Part shown: positions 1 through 16,420 of the stretch, in pieces
Position numbering within the stretch: position 1 is the stretch's first letter
Layout: each line of letters begins with the position of its first letter
NCBI GenBank assembly: GCA_001949185.1
Contig: BDGG01000001.1
Coordinates: 1,715,923-1,779,922 of the forward strand
Reading direction: 5' to 3'
Source: Ramazzottius varieornatus
Lineage: Eukaryota > Tardigrada > Eutardigrada > Parachela > Ramazzottiidae
Length of the DNA stretch: 64,000 nt
Notes under the pieces: generated by a model
Seen by the model: only the letters and a program-made list of their open reading frames with translations
Told to the model about the DNA's origin: nothing
The model's database searches: none
Program-made: the position numbers and the translations under genes

Positions 1-440
1 AGCGCACGTTGTGGTACAGAACTCAAAATCGGTCTCGAGACAGCATGGACTGGAGCATTCAACGGGACTGTCAGCATGTTTGAAACAAATCTTGTGCGGT
101 CAAGAAAAAGTTTTCTGCAAAAGTGTTTTTCAAAATTGACAACTTCGTTTGGATGAACTTCAGAAGTCGTCAAGTTTCGATAACTCCAAACTCGGGAAGC
201 GGATCCAAAAGTCTGACGATAGTGCATTATGTTGCAAAAGGTTTGGGAGGAAAAACTTCACTGCAATGGTGAAGGACTATTTTTTAAAGTTGGTGTTGGA
301 AAAATAGTAACAAGTCATACTTCCGCACCTAATCCCAGGTAAATTCGAAATCTATTGCAGAAACAGTGACACCGTAAAGTAAAGACTGGAGAAAACTCTG
401 GTGATAGAATCATTTGGGCTGCCGAACTTCTTTCTCTTAC
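1..440. other. No exon recognised; probably GPCPD1 intron
   Basis: The GPCPD1 exon to the right ends at a donor at 439-440 on the minus strand, so this stretch is expected to be the following intron. I see no conserved GDPD-domain segment here. The rest of the catalytic domain must lie to the left of the window. Confidence 0.5.
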
Positions 441-2437
441 ATTATACAAATGTCCATGTCAAAAGACGATATAATACATGGTCGATGTCCACTGCAGTGC
501 GTCAAGACGTGTAATATCCCATCGACAAACTGGTTCTTATTCCAAAAGGGTAGCCTTAGCTCCTTGTAAGCTTCTCTAAACGACGAGGCAGCCGCCGGGT
601 TCAGTTCGCACTTTCCATCCACCAAATCCATCGGGTACTTGATCTCCACATTGAAGCCCACATCCGGATGTACTGCCGATAGCGTATACTCCAGCGTAGG
701 GAACGGCACATCGTGTCTCGTTTTAAGATACGTGTGCTGTCCATCCTTTTCCGATACATGGCACACAAGGTTACTTCTTAAAATTTCTACAGGCAGGTCT
801 TTCACAGCCATCTCCGTCAGATTTCCTTCCTTGTTCCGCATCAGTACTGTATGGTCGTGGTAGATGATTGGTATCATGTCCACGTCGAGCATGACGTCGA
901 ACTCGACAAAGTCCGCGCCAGCTTCGGCGGCTTTGTTGAAGGACTCGATGGAGTTTTCACGGACAACGTCGGTGATGGGGTTTGACCCACAACCGCGATG
1001 TCCCATGTGTAACACAGGTCCGTCGGGTTTGAAGTGATACTGCCATGGTCTGAACAAGGTCGACTTGGCGGCTTTCTGACTTCTCGGTAAAGCTTTGGCG
1101 ATAGTGTACCTAAACACAAAAATTTTCGCTGCCCGAAATCCGGATGGTAGCATAATTAATTAGAAGCAGTTGTTCTCTGAGGCGACGAAGTCAGCCTGGT
1201 TTGTAGGGAAGTTTTGCGACAGAAAATACGCGCTCTTTTTCTGTCATGTGTTCACTTCAGGGGTGTGGTATGTACAGTACCTTAGCGTTAAAGTTCCGCA
1301 GTCGGTGATTCGGAGAACTTGGTGTTTCGCAGGCACTCTAACAGGTACGGTGACTTTTCCATGGGAGCCTTTCAGCAACGCTCCACCGATCAAAGCGTAG
1401 GCGAAATACAAGGGTGGAATATCGTTCTCCGAATCCTTGCCAACTTCATAAAAATCCACTCTTACGTGGCATATCTCCAGCACATGCATATCACAGCGAA
1501 ATATCATTGGTTGGGAGTCGACCAACGGTCCATGCTTGCTTTGTCGGATAAACTCGTGAGAATGTCCTTCGCGGAAATACCTCGACACTTTGTACTCGGG
1601 GCGAGCGCGCAGGTTGTAGCGAACAGGCTCGGCATGTTCAAAGCGGACACGGAATTGCCGCTGGTGGTAGTTTTGGGCTTGCCATTCGACTCCTGCGGGA
1701 TCGAAGACGAAGGAGACGGAGGAGTGGTCGGTTAGGTAGCCAGGAACTTGAGAGATCTCCTCGTCGTCGATCACACCAAACAGGTCGGCCTTGTCGATCT
1801 CGGGGTCGCCGGTGGGCGGTGTGTAGGTGCGAGGACTGTGGTGAGCTTCCAATCTGCGTATGGTCAGGGCGTGACCATCAACAGTCGGGTGTCGTTGTCC
1901 GATAAAGTAATGGAATAGCAATTCGTTCGAGTTTTTCGTGGAGATTTTGGTTTCTCCATTCCAACTAAACCTGCGAAGCACAAACATTTTGCACGATATG
2001 TCAAAGGAGCCCAACTACACATCGGCGATGTAACATCCCTGAACCGATTACAGTATAGCCTATTGCAAAGCCAAATATCAGCTACTATTTCTCGGTTTGC
2101 AAACGTGGGTCTACTTGATAGCGAAGGATCAAATCGAATGAGTATCGCTGCAGGTATTCAAAAATGAAGTATTCCAATTTTTAAAGTCCTTCGGTCGGTT
2201 CTGCCAACTGGACAGGACGAAGCTACTGTACTGTGCAAACCCGGTGAGAGGATCGCGGTATGGTATCACAACTTCCGCGTTAGGTATAATATTCAATGGC
2301 AAGGCATGATCCGGATCCCAGTTTCCCAACTCCGGACAATTACCCGTCACAAAGACCATCAGATCCTCTTTGGTCGGCGCATTCACCCAAAAGCTCGCCA
2401 CAAACGGTCGCACTTGCACCGGCGGCTTCTGCGCCAT
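441..2437 (-). CDS. GPCPD1: Glycerophosphocholine phosphodiesterase GPCPD1 (5' part)
   Basis: Hydrolyses glycerophosphocholine to choline and glycerol-3-phosphate in the cytosol. Three exons are visible: 2437-2232, 1970-1281 and 1109-441, about 521 residues, joined in frame. The N-terminus is a starch-binding-like CBM20 domain (GNWDPDHALPL). The third exon opens the GDPD catalytic domain with MGHRGCGSN, FVEFDVMLD, IIYHDHT and FNVEIKYP, which carry the catalytic His and metal-binding Glu/Asp positions. It ends at SSFDMDICI, which in relatives is followed by about 150-180 more residues, so the gene is cut by the window edge rather than broken. The ATG at 2437 follows an in-frame TTG codon and fits the family. 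The first-intron donor (CA followed by GTACAG) was chosen by phase and is the least certain junction. Confidence 0.9.
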
Positions 2438-2720
2438 CGCGCACAAAATCCACCAATCTTCCTACAAGATCAACTTTTTTGTATTCCCAGAAACACTCCT
2501 ACTAGAAAACCAGAATCTTTCCCCATCAAACTCAACTCAGAAAGCATCCTTCCCCAATCCACTTTCAGCCATGGTAACACCCGAGACCTCAAGAAAAATC
2601 CCAGCAAACTCTCGTACACAAATCAGTAAAACAAATAACTCGCCCTTGTAAGAATTATCCAAAAACTATTTAGACTAAATTTCGTCAGAGCAGAGAACGC
2701 AAGAAAGAAAACGGAGGAAT

Positions 2721-5700
2721 CTACCGGTAATCTCGATATTCTTGCTTGAGTATCCACACACCCGGTCCTCGCCGCTTCTTCTCGAAATCACACACACCCT
2801 TCAGGATCGCTCTAAACAGGTTGGCTTCCTGCGCCGGCAGCTCCTTCTGAAACTTATTCACCAGCACTTCTGTCGTGGCTTGACCCGGTATCGTCGTGTC
2901 ATGGTTCAAGAACGCCACCAGTCGCTCAGCAATTGCCAGTTGTTCTGTTGAAGCAAACGACTCGCTCTCATCCGCCTCATTCAGCCCACTCTCTAACTGC
3001 GCAAAGTTGACATACGGTCTCTGCTGATCAGCCCTTCCGCCACCTTCTTCGTCGCTATCGGCGAACGAAGGTGCAGAGTGGTTACTGTTGCTCTCGACAC
3101 CGTCGTTCATGACGGCCACGTTGTGCCGAATGCGTGTCAGTAAGGAAGCTGCGCTCATGGGGACCTCATCGTTGCTGTCATCGTCTTCGTTGAAGGAAGT
3201 CTTTTCTTCCTTCTCGGCAGGTTCAGCGGAAGGCTTGACCGGAACGACTTTGATATCGCCTGAGTAGTTGGGAACACCGCTGGTGGCGGGATGGCATCGC
3301 TTCCGAGAAAGGCGGAGCATTCGCATGGCTTCTTGGGCGACCTTCTGAGCTTCTTCCTCCACGATTGCGTGGTCCTAGAAATTACCCAAAGGGTTCAAAA
3401 CAGATCAAGTTCCTAATAAATCATCTTTGGATTAACATACACAAATATTCGAAATGAAATTTCAGAACTGAACAACAGTAGTGGACGTCAGCAGATGAGT
3501 TTACGCAGATCATTTCCCGAGTGGCGCACGCCATTGGCCAACGCCAGTGGAAACGTGCGCCACTTGAATCATCGATCTGAGCGAGATCATATCGGAAATC
3601 ATATTTGAAGATTTACCCGCTGGGTTCCGTTCGCCACCTCTTCGTAGGGCACAGCAGAGTGTGCGGTGGTCTTCTTGAACAGCGTCTGCAAAACATAGTC
3701 TTCGTTCTTCTTGCGTTCTTCCTCGGTTTCGTCGGCCGGATTCTGGTAGGCTTCGGTCTTGGCCAAGCCAGTAATGACTGCGCCATCCACCATGTTTTTC
3801 CTTCGCTTCGTTTTCTTCCGGTCCTTCGAGGCTTCGGTCAACTGCGGGATTTCCGTGTTGAGGTTTCCCGCTTGCGATGTCGAAGCTTGTCCAATCTTTG
3901 AGCTGATGGCTTTGGCTAGCTGCTTCAACCGATCGCGAGCGGGGTCAGCTAGATAAGGGAGAGCTTCATGTTAGACATGACTTCCGGTTCCGGCTCTAAT
4001 ACTATATCACATATCACATGACATCACCAAACAGTAGTGTGACATGGCAACATACACACCATTACGGTTTCCAGACATCACATCCCAGTCTGACATGCTG
4101 ACCACTTTGTCACATTACATGACAGCCTCACCTGCAGCGGAAGCGGACGACGTTGCTGGCGGAGGTAAGTCCACAGCTGCTGCAGTTTCCGTTATCTCGT
4201 CTTTGCCCGGTGTGCTGAGCGTAAAGAGCTCGTACAGGTCGTTGTGTTTGAAAAACCTCTTCTGTTTGGGATCTTTCAGGACGCGGTTGGTCAAGTACTG
4301 CTTGAAGATTTGTCGATGGTAGATCTTCTCTTCAATGGTCCCCGCACACAGCAGCCTGTAGATCGTCACGTTCTTCTTCTGGCCGATACGCCAGGCCCGT
4401 TCTCTAGCCTGTGTGTCTGTTGACGGATTCCAGTCGGGATCTAACCAAACGAACACACAACTTAAATCAGGGAACAAGCTGATGAGGAAAGTCAATTCTT
4501 ACCGAAAATAATCACACGACTGGCTCCAGTCAGATTGACGCCTAGGCCACCGACGCGAGTTGTGAGAAGGAAGCAGAAGATGTCGGGGTCTTGGTTAAAG
4601 TCTCTGATGAGGCTCTGACGTCTGGCGATGGGCGTTTCACCGTCCATTCGAAGGAAGGTGTAGTCGTTGCTGTCTAGGAAGTCAGCCATGATATCGAGCA
4701 TCTACACAGAACAATATAAATACAGTGTTATTCTAAAGGAGAAGAACCAAGAAGGGGCTATACCTTTCGGCTTTGAGAGAATATCAGAGTCTTGTGGCTC
4801 TGCTTTTTCCACATCTTCAGCAAGGCTTCCACGACGACCATCTTTCCAGATCGTCGCCAATACCCAAACTTTGCTGCTTCCTCGTCGTCAATCAGCGGCT
4901 TCTTTGTCTTGACGTCGAGGAAGACCTTTGGTCCGCCGTCAAACAAGTCGGGATGGTTGCACAACTTCCTCAGCTGCATCAAGCCAACGAAAATCTACCA
5001 AGACAACTACAGTAATCATAAAACTTATTCTCCACAAACTCACAAGATGTATTGGTTCGCACCTGAACGTCGCCGTGGATGACATTCCGCAGTTCGTCCG
5101 ACTGGAGGTACTCTTGATACAGTTGTCTTTGATGGTCGGTCAGCTGGCAAAAGAGAACTTGTTCGTTCTTCTCCGGAAGTTGTATAGCTACTTTGACGTC
5201 GGCTTTGGATCGACGAAGAAGGTAGGGCGTGATGGTGTTCTTCAAGGCTGTGGCACACTTGTACGCCGTATGAACCTACAGCGAAACTGGTGGTAACCAA
5301 TGTCGTTTTACCCCACACAAAATTCCCAGTGAATGTAGATTCACTTACTTGAACGTCGGAAGCAGTCTCACGAGATCCTTGAATGATAGGAACACTGAAT
5401 TGTTCCAGAAAGACGTTGAGAAGGCCCAGCTTGCCAGGAAAGATAAAGTCCATCAGGGACCACAGCTCGCGCAGGTTGTTCTGCATCGGTGACCCAGAAC
5501 AGATGATGCGATGTGGTGTTCGAAACTACGCCAAGCAAAGACGCAAACATTGTTCCTATATTCTTGGACGACAGCTCGGCAAACAAACTCGATAAGAGCG
5601 TTTTCCCAAGTGGCGCACCGTTTGCAGCGGTACTGGCCCAACAGTGCGCCACTTGGAAAACCCATCTTCTCGAGTTTGTTGGGAGGTTTCCCATACGTCC

Positions 5701-7509
5701 TGTTCGGACAAAGGACTAACTTGTTTGCAGGCAACTGTAATCTGACTATCAGGATTGCGTATCTTGTGACCTTCATCCAGAACGACGTAGTGCCAGTCTT
5801 GCTTCAGCAATAGCACTTGGTATGAGAGGACTCCCTGATAAGTGGTCACTATCACTCCACTGCATTTCACCATGCTCTTCACCAGAGACATCTGCAAAAC
5901 GACCAGCGAAGTTGATAGAGACAATCATAAAAGACGTCAATATCAGACCTCTTGGAAAGACATACCTTTGAACCAGAATGAGAGCCGGAAGCATGAAGAA
6001 TGGCGACCCTCGCTGGCGGCCACCATTTGTGGAACTCGTTCACCCACTGATGAAGTACCGTAGCTGGACAGATGATCAGCACTGGTCCGAGGCCCTTCAT
6101 ACTACACAAGAATAAGTCTCTTTCAAACTGATATTCGCACCAAAGATTTGAGGGTTTTGTGGCGTACTTTACACTTCGATCGTAGAGTCTGGAGTACTGC
6201 AGAGCAGCTAGCAGAGCGATGATCTGGACAGTCTTACCCAAACCCATCTCATCACCGAGAATACCACCGACTTCCTGATTGTGCAACTCCCACAGCCACT
6301 TTACACCGGTTCGCTGGTAGGCATACAAGCCCGTCCATATCTCTCGCGGCATTTTCAACCCGCCTGAAAGCGTCAAGAATTCCTCCTCCTCCTCCACGTC
6401 GCCGCCATCCGCAGTATCTCTGGCGGCCTTCTCTTGATCCTTCTGCAGTCTCCCATTCTGATACTCCCTGTAACAGAAATCCCACAGGCTATGATATCAC
6501 GGCAAACGATAGCTGCAATTCTTGAAACGCGTTTATATTTCATTCTGTTTTCTTACCGTATTCGTTCGAGATAGACTGAAGAATCAGCGTCGTCTTTGAT
6601 CCGACTATTCTTGCGCGCCGCTCGTTTCCCTTCTGCCGCTTCGTCCGTCTCATCGTCCAAAACTTCTGTAAATACATAACGACATTGTCAGAATTCATAA
6701 TAACATAATTATTAGACTTCAAGTCTGACGTTCAATTTCACTTACCGCCATCAGAGACGTCTTCCGAGATTTCGTTCGATCTGCTCGACGAGGCGTCATC
6801 ATCATGCGACTTCTTCCTTCTTTTCCGATCCCGTGCTTGACCGGGTAGAAGCCCTCGGGAAGATTTGGTTGGAGCAGACCAGTCTCTGCTTTCTCCGTTG
6901 CGTTTTCCTGTTCGGGCTGTTGGCAAAAAGTTCCTATTCGACAGCGCATCTTCTTTCTTCTTCTTGATGCGTCGTTCCTGGTCGGCGAGATACCTTTCGA
7001 ACGCCGTCAGGTGTGGTGCGTTGCTTGTGGAAGGCGCAGATGAAGATTCGGAAGGCTTATCAGCCGGAGCTTCTTTACGAGGTACAACCGGAAACCGCGA
7101 CTTTGACTGAAGTGATCTAACATGGCAGAAAGAACAGTCACAGTCAATCAAGAATCAAACAACGGGAGAAAAGTGAGAACAAGAGCTTAATCAATCAACA
7201 ATCAAACGAGGTGCATATGTTATACCGTTTATGCTGTGCGACGCGATTGCTTTCTTCCATGCGCTGTTCCGCCTGTGCGACCACACCGGCTTCCAGATCT
7301 TCTTGGTTGAATACCTGAAGACCCAGGTCATCCAGAACACCGGCATCTTTGGATGCAGCTTGAGGAATAACCGAGACATCGACGCGGAATGGAGCAAGGA
7401 CAGGAATGTTTGCGGATTCCGTTGTGGATGCATCTTCGGTACACCGAGTTATTTCCTCATCGTTCACAGCTTTCTTCGCAAACAGTGGAGCTTCATCTGT
7501 CATCTCCAT
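2721..7509 (-). CDS. ERCC6: ERCC6/CSB, SNF2-family transcription-coupled repair ATPase
   Basis: Remodels chromatin and binds stalled RNA polymerase II in transcription-coupled nucleotide excision repair (Rad26/CSB). Thirteen exons: 7509-7226, 7116-6746, 6665-6557, 6467-6173, 6094-5966, 5891-5721, 5525-5349, 5275-5063, 4994-4764, 4701-4503, 4440-4132, 3948-3617 and 3374-2721; all phases agree and give about 1157 residues. SNF2 motifs are intact: DEMGLGKT (Walker A), [10 protein letters not shown] (DEGH box), [29 protein letters not shown] and [13 protein letters not shown]. The C-terminus keeps the CSB-specific [10 protein letters not shown] and LRLSRKRC blocks and a winged-helix end (GVWILKQEY). 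It is shorter than human CSB, mainly in the acidic linkers. Introns 5525/5721 and 3374/3617 each carry a copy of the foldback repeat. The acceptor at 6095 is slightly uncertain. Confidence 0.95.
3505..3578. repeat. Intronic foldback repeat, copy 1
   Basis: Inverted repeat in the last ERCC6 intron: AGTGGCGCACG pairs with CGTGCGCCACTT around a short spacer. Only the inner hairpin is recognisable; the outer arms are worn. Confidence 0.75.
5573..5687. repeat. Intronic foldback repeat, copy 2
   Basis: Full-length copy filling about 115 of the 195 bp of an ERCC6 intron. Outer arms GGCAAACAAACTCGA / CTCGAGTTTGTTGGGAG enclose inner arms CCAAGTGGCGCAC / GTGCGCCACTTGG. Confidence 0.85.
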
Positions 7510-7805
7510 GGCCGCACAGCACCGATACGGAAAATTACTGGCAAGATATCGATATAATAGCGTGAAGAGCACAAAGACACACCTTATGATTGAAGAGAAG
7601 CGCAAAAATTCCCATTCGGTAAAACCATAACACTGAAAACCGTGCGCTATTCGGCCTATTCGGGTGCCCCTCAAACCCCCCATGCTCTGCAACAAGCTTG
7701 GTTGATTGGTGATCAGCCCGCTGCCCAGCAAATGTCAAACCTTATCGTCAATCAATCGAAGGTGGTGAAGTAAAGGGAGGTTTGAGGGGTATTAGCGAAT
7801 TCGCT

Positions 7806-8615
7806 TAGAGCTGTTAAAAACCAGACCAGACCACTTAGAAAGTGGTTTATATGGTTTACGTGGTTCGTGGTTTGACATCCAAAGCGAACCACCTCAAACC
7901 ATATGGCATCTCAAACCAAACCACTCAAACCGGTTTCGATCTCACGCCAAACCATATGAACCACTGGTTTATGTGGTTCACTATGGTTTGCGGTAAAGGG
8001 AAATTTCACACGAAATCTGCAGATTCTGTGCTAGAAGTCGGACCAAAACTGGCCGTCTGACAGTGCCAATCTTTTTCCCCCCACTGCCACCATGCGCAGG
8101 CGCATCGTTCTGAGTGCCACCTGACGCGCAGCTTTAACTGGGTGAGCACTGTGTCATAAGCTGCGCGACATCAGAACTACGCCTTCCGTCAGGTAAAAAT
8201 CGCAGTTCCGGCAGTGTTGGACAACAGTGCTGGTGGAAAAATGATTGCACTACCGGATGGCTGGCCATGGTGCTTTTTCAATTCCAGCACGCGCCAGTTT
8301 TGCCTGTTTGCGTCTGTTTGTAGAGAAACCAGCAACGGTCGCTCAACTTCTCATGTCCTCGGTGGTTGTTTTCGCTGATTAGTCAATTGAAGAAACTTGT
8401 GCCAGAATTTACTATGTAGTGGGGACCAAAAAGCTGTTCGCAAACCGGTTCAAACCGGTGGTTTATGTGGTTTCGTTTAAATGGTCTGGTTTGGAGTTTA
8501 GACCAGCCCACTTTTGGTGGTTTGCGGGAGAAACCATTTTCATTTAACCGGTTTGGCATGCAAACCACCACTTGAACCAAACTAAACCATATGGTTCAAC
8601 CCATTAACAGCTCTA
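7806..8615. mobile_element. Non-autonomous hAT-like element
   Basis: An 810-bp stretch ends in 12-bp perfect terminal inverted repeats, TAGAGCTGTTAA at 7806 and TTAACAGCTCTA ending at 8615. It is flanked by an 8-bp duplication with one mismatch (AATTCGCT at 7798-7805, AATTCGCC at 8616-8623). The 8-bp duplication is typical of the hAT superfamily. The interior has no coding potential and is dense in inverted copies of TGGTTT/AAACCA words (for example AAACCATATG), close to both ends. A short GC-rich centre (8040-8300) is unlike the arms. Confidence 0.75.
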
Positions 8616-8623
8616 AATTCGCC

Positions 8624-9059
8624 TGACTGTGTGACTGTCGAGATGGAAATGCCGCGCGCACTCTTCGAGACCCGGACCTCGAGACACGCCGCAAAGCGGA
8701 AACGGGCCTCTTCTTTTATATTCGTCCTTTAATCCACGAACTATGGTACCAATACTCCATTTTCACACTTTCTTTGTGCAGGAGAGAACGACACTAACCC
8801 TGGTCGGAGACGGAACAGTCTGCACTCTGCAGCGAACCGTTCTTCTTCATCGTTCACGAGAACTTGCGCGGAACAGTGTTCAGATCTGGAAAGAGGTCCT
8901 TGAAATAATTCATTGTGGTCTCCAACGATAGCGGAGCGAAATACGGAACACATATCATGAAAATTCTGTAGACTGTAGTAAAATCATAAAGATCACGAAA
9001 TACTGGAAGAATGAACATCGGCAATAAGAGGAATAAAAAGGAAGTAGGAGTTCTACCGT
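8624..9059. other. Intergenic, no supported gene
   Basis: Downstream of LAMTOR2. Short ORFs occur on both strands but none could be joined to a recognisable protein. A minus-strand ATG near 8957 starts MICVPYF, faintly like the small UPF0729 family, but the similarity stops after five residues. Confidence 0.3.
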
Positions 9060-9896
9060 CTACGTAGCAGAAGCTATCATTGTCAGAGGCTCTTCTAGAT
9101 AAGTCGCTAGTGCTCTCATCTTCGCCATCAGCATTCCTAGACCGATGTCTCCTTTCGTGTACATGCAGAGGAGAAGGTTAGCTACTCGTCCCAGCGCTAC
9201 TTTTCCTTCCTGTAATGGAGACAAGTTAACACGATTTCACTGAGGAATTGAGGAAGACTGATTCCTACCATGCAGTCCAGAATTATGTACTGCAGTTTAT
9301 CATCATGGAAAGCAGTCTTGGCGCTCTTGTCATACAGGGACCATATATTACTGGCAATGGCACCTGTCACACGCGCATCTTTGTCTCCATATCCCGAATA
9401 GGCCAGCAAGACTCCTTCCTTATTCAGCAATCTGCAATAGCGAATAACAGCGAAACTTGACTTCCATGTCGTGATTGAAACATGGTCAGGACTTGCCAGT
9501 CTCCCACGGAGAAAGTCAGACATATCACATCCAGCCTCTGCTTCATTACATCCAATGGACTAATTTAGAGTGTGGATGTCTCATATGTCTGCTGGATTAG
9601 CGTTAATAGAGGACCAGATGGTGATGGCCGTAATCCATCAAGCATTCACTGCACACTGTGCCCTCATTCCGCCATCCCTTCCACTGCTTGAGCCCATCAG
9701 ACAAAATCGATTATCCCCATCCCTCCGTGCGTCCTCCTTTCTTCCAAAAAAGGATGTGGTGTGACTAGACTAGGAGCTTACACAAAAAGAGCTGTTCGGT
9801 AGAAAAGGGGAAAAAAACAGGGACTTACAGCGTGCTTTGGACACCTCCCGTGTTGGCTTGACTCAGGACTTGTGATAGTACTTTCGGCCGTAACAT
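9060..9896 (-). CDS. LAMTOR2: LAMTOR2 (p14), Ragulator subunit
   Basis: Roadblock/LC7 subunit of the lysosomal Ragulator complex, which anchors Rag GTPases for mTORC1 activation and scaffolds MAPK signalling on late endosomes. Three exons, 9896-9829, 9431-9269 and 9209-9060, give 126 residues against about 125 in vertebrates. Exon 1 encodes MLRPKVLSQVLSQANTGG. Exon 2 carries the hallmark LLAYSGYGDKDARVTGAIAS followed by NIWSLYD. Exon 3 ends YLEEPLTMIASAT. All splice sites are GT-AG with matching phases. The gene is divergent from ECD, whose mRNA probably starts within 0.7 kb. Confidence 0.95.
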
Positions 9897-10555
9897 CTTA
9901 AAGCTGGTCCGTTAAGTAGCCTTCCGGCTTCAGCGATCCGGGGGAAGGATAGGAGTCTCTGAGAGTAGAAGCAACGAATGAAATCCAACCGGAAACGGAA
10001 GACAAATCGAATCAATTTTAGTACTGTACTATATTTCCAAGACTGTCCTCCTGCTAAGAGAGGAGTGGCCAGAATCGTGTGACGTCATCCAAAGCTCTCC
10101 TTGAATAGTGCATGCTTTACGATAGCTTGATCAGTTGATTCTTTATGGATCGCTCCGTGGCCCCACCTACGATTCATCTTTTAGCCAATGGGAAATTTGC
10201 CCATTTGACTACTATTTTTTTTGCTGATTTTGCCATTCATGAAAACGCTGCGAGCGTCTACAAACCTCTGCTTGCATTCTCCAGTCCTCCACTCAAACTT
10301 CTGCTTGTTTTCATATCGGGTTATTTCCTCCAGCTACAAGGATATCGGAGCTCCTGCCCGTCAACGAACAGCCGTAAACTCCGCTTCAGCTGTCTCTCTT
10401 CCTGAACTTGGAGGTCTTCAGTCGACTGGCCTACTTTACTACGCCGGCGGAAGTGAGGTGCGTTTCTGTAAACATACTCCCATTCTGAACGCTGATCTAT
10501 GTTTCATTTACAGATTTATCGCCGAGAGGGTTCTCCCAACATTGAAATAACTTTT
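9897..10555. promoter_or_regulatory. Probable shared promoter region, LAMTOR2 / ECD
   Basis: This interval separates the LAMTOR2 start (minus) from the first probable ECD exon (plus). No TATA box at a convincing distance was seen. ORFs on the plus strand here do not resemble any protein. Promoter function is inferred only from the divergent layout. Confidence 0.35.
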
Positions 10556-10641
10556 TCAGCGGAAAGGAAGCACCCGAAGCGACGGCGGAATTTTTCGGAG
10601 GGGAGACGTCGAATTTGAGCTTATACACAGGTAAGACTTGG
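10556..10641 (+). other. Candidate 5' UTR exon of ECD
   Basis: A pyrimidine-rich TTTTTCAG acceptor precedes 10560 and a strong donor (CACAG followed by GTAAGAC) follows 10641. The next acceptor, TTTTTACAG, lies about 20 nt upstream of the ECD ATG. Reading through the junction meets a stop, so this is most likely untranslated. The upstream acceptor may also mean still earlier exons. Confidence 0.4.
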
Positions 10642-11235
10642 CTCGACATTAGCAAACGAGTTTTTCCGTTGAAGTGGATCTAAATATGAAATACTGAGTG
10701 TGGAAACGTGCTAGAGGCTCTCAAGAATTAGCACGTCCTTTGTTTGAGGAGAGACGAGTGACCCGGTTTTTTCAATGGATTTTCTCGAGAGATTGGCTTC
10801 TCGTCAACGACGGTGTGTGTTGAGCGTCGATTAATTACTTCACTTCGAAGAACGATTTTGTTTCTCCCAACTTGTTATTTTTCTTAAAGATTACGGAAGT
10901 AACTTGATGTCTGTTTTGATAGCGGTTTTCTTGAATTTCTCGGTTGGTAGCAGAGAAAACAAGTCTAAACACCGCGTGTTGCCTTTTGAAGACATCTGTT
11001 TACCATTACTGTATTCAGTATTTTCGTGATGGATGTGCCGCACTTCCTCTCCCTCTCTCTCGCGCACTCTCTCCTCGAGTCGATTAGTTGGATAGTTGAC
11101 CTCGGTCCACCACCAATTGTCTCTTTTCTTCCTTCCGTTATGCGTTAGCCGCCCACCGATCGATACTTTCCACAAATCTGTCCATCGCTGATCGTGTTAT
11201 CTTTTTACAGAGATTGAATTTCACTCCGCGCGACG

Positions 11236-15041
<3,806 letters not shown>

Positions 15042-15241
15042 AGAGTTTTTACAGACTGAGTCTGACTTTCGGTTCTCTTCCTTGAATTCAATGCTTTTAT
15101 CGATCTTTTTATTCACTTCTGTTTGGATTTTATCTTTGTGGTGTATTTTTTCTTGACGTGATAACATTGAAACTTGTACAGATAACAATTTTCAAGTTTG
15201 CGTTTCTCAATTCTAAATTTTTATCGTGGTGAGAAGTCGCA

Positions 15242-16229
15242 TCAAAAGTTATCCATTCGTCTGGCTTCTTTCTTCAGAGAATTGTCGCGCTTTTCTCGAA
15301 GTCTTTCCGCCGCAGCTTTTCTTTGCCTGTAAACAAGCTTATAAGACCGCGCTTCAGTGGCAGACAAAAAGAGGAAAGTTACTGTACCTGTAAGCGATGA
15401 TGGCTTCGTCTTCCGGTGTAACTTCCACTTCCGGGTGTTCGAGTTGCCGAATGATGTAACGGATCTTGTCCAAACAGTCGGCCATGTTATAGTCTCGGGA
15501 CCGCGTCTTGTCGGACTGTATGAAGAACTCGCCTTCCTTGGTTATCCTCGTATTGTGTTTCTCGCGAAGGAGGGGCTTCAAATGGTTTGGTATCCACTTT
15601 GCTTTCTCAATATCAAATCTGACGTCGACTTTTGTGTTCACTGTACAACAAAGCATCAATCAACCATATCCAATCAACAGAAACCATTACGGTTCGGCGT
15701 CCGCGGTACGGCGTGCCATAAAGCAAAAAAACCCAACCCAACCCAACATGACTGCGCATGACGTCAAAGATGAACTACCTTCACAATGGCGCACAAGTGC
15801 GATAATTATGACGTCGTTTTGCGAGTTCAAAAACAACATACCTTTATTCACATTCTGCCCTCCTGGTCCAGAACTTCTCGAGTAAGATACTTGGAGCTCC
15901 TCTGCAAGACCAAAACGCATGACCATGAGCTACCACAGCTAATTTTAAGCTGAGGGTGGCGAGAGACCTACCAACTGGGATATATCCGTGAAATGTCTCC
16001 GATTTCTCCGCTGCTTCTCTGTACTACACAACGAAACACAATTGTCGAAAAGCAGAGCAGAGTCGCCACAAAATCACGAAGGGCAAACCTGGTTATCCGC
16101 TCCAGTGTAGTCGAACTTGCTGTTGGGATATAACTTGTCAAGGCTGTAGATACTTTTGAAGCCACAACGACAATGATGATGCACTCGCGGAACTGAGGAT
16201 CGGAGTAATCTAGATATGACCGGAAGCAT
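15242..16229 (-). CDS. MRPL58: MRPL58/ICT1, mitoribosomal peptidyl-tRNA hydrolase
   Basis: Mitochondrial large-subunit protein that releases peptides from stalled ribosomes. Five exons: 16229-16089, 16023-15972, 15901-15842, 15640-15388 and 15326-15242; phases agree and give 196 residues (about 206 in human). The catalytic loop SGPGGQNVNK carries the GGQ motif. Family blocks FKSIYSLDKLYP, NTKVDVRF and MADCLDKIRYII are present, and the tail is the usual basic helix ending ERLREKRDNSLKKEARRMD. The first 25 residues are basic and acid-free, as in a mitochondrial presequence. Exon 2 was fixed by phase, since a second acceptor 5 nt away breaks the frame. Confidence 0.93.
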
Positions 16230-16420
16230 GGTCCACCGATGTTTGCTCGTCCAAGAAGCTTTCTCCGAAACACTTGTCCACGACCGCAATCTGACGCGAG
16301 TGAAGAGATTTCAGCTGACAAGATGAAAGCAGGTTAACTCCTCGCGGAACAAAGTATCTGAAAAGTGCGAAAGGAAAATATACGTCGGGCTGTAAAACTT
16401 GGTGAGCCGTAAGGCGCAAG

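Noticed and set aside
8741-8957. Minus-strand ORFs with a start MICVPYF, considered as a UPF0729 (C18orf32-like) gene
   Set aside because: Only the first five residues fit; the expected transmembrane segment is missing and the frame ends soon after.
10221-10550. 109-codon plus-strand ORF upstream of ECD
   Set aside because: It could not be joined to the ECD reading frame, and the exon-like piece that follows leads to a stop at the next junction. Treated as promoter or 5' UTR.
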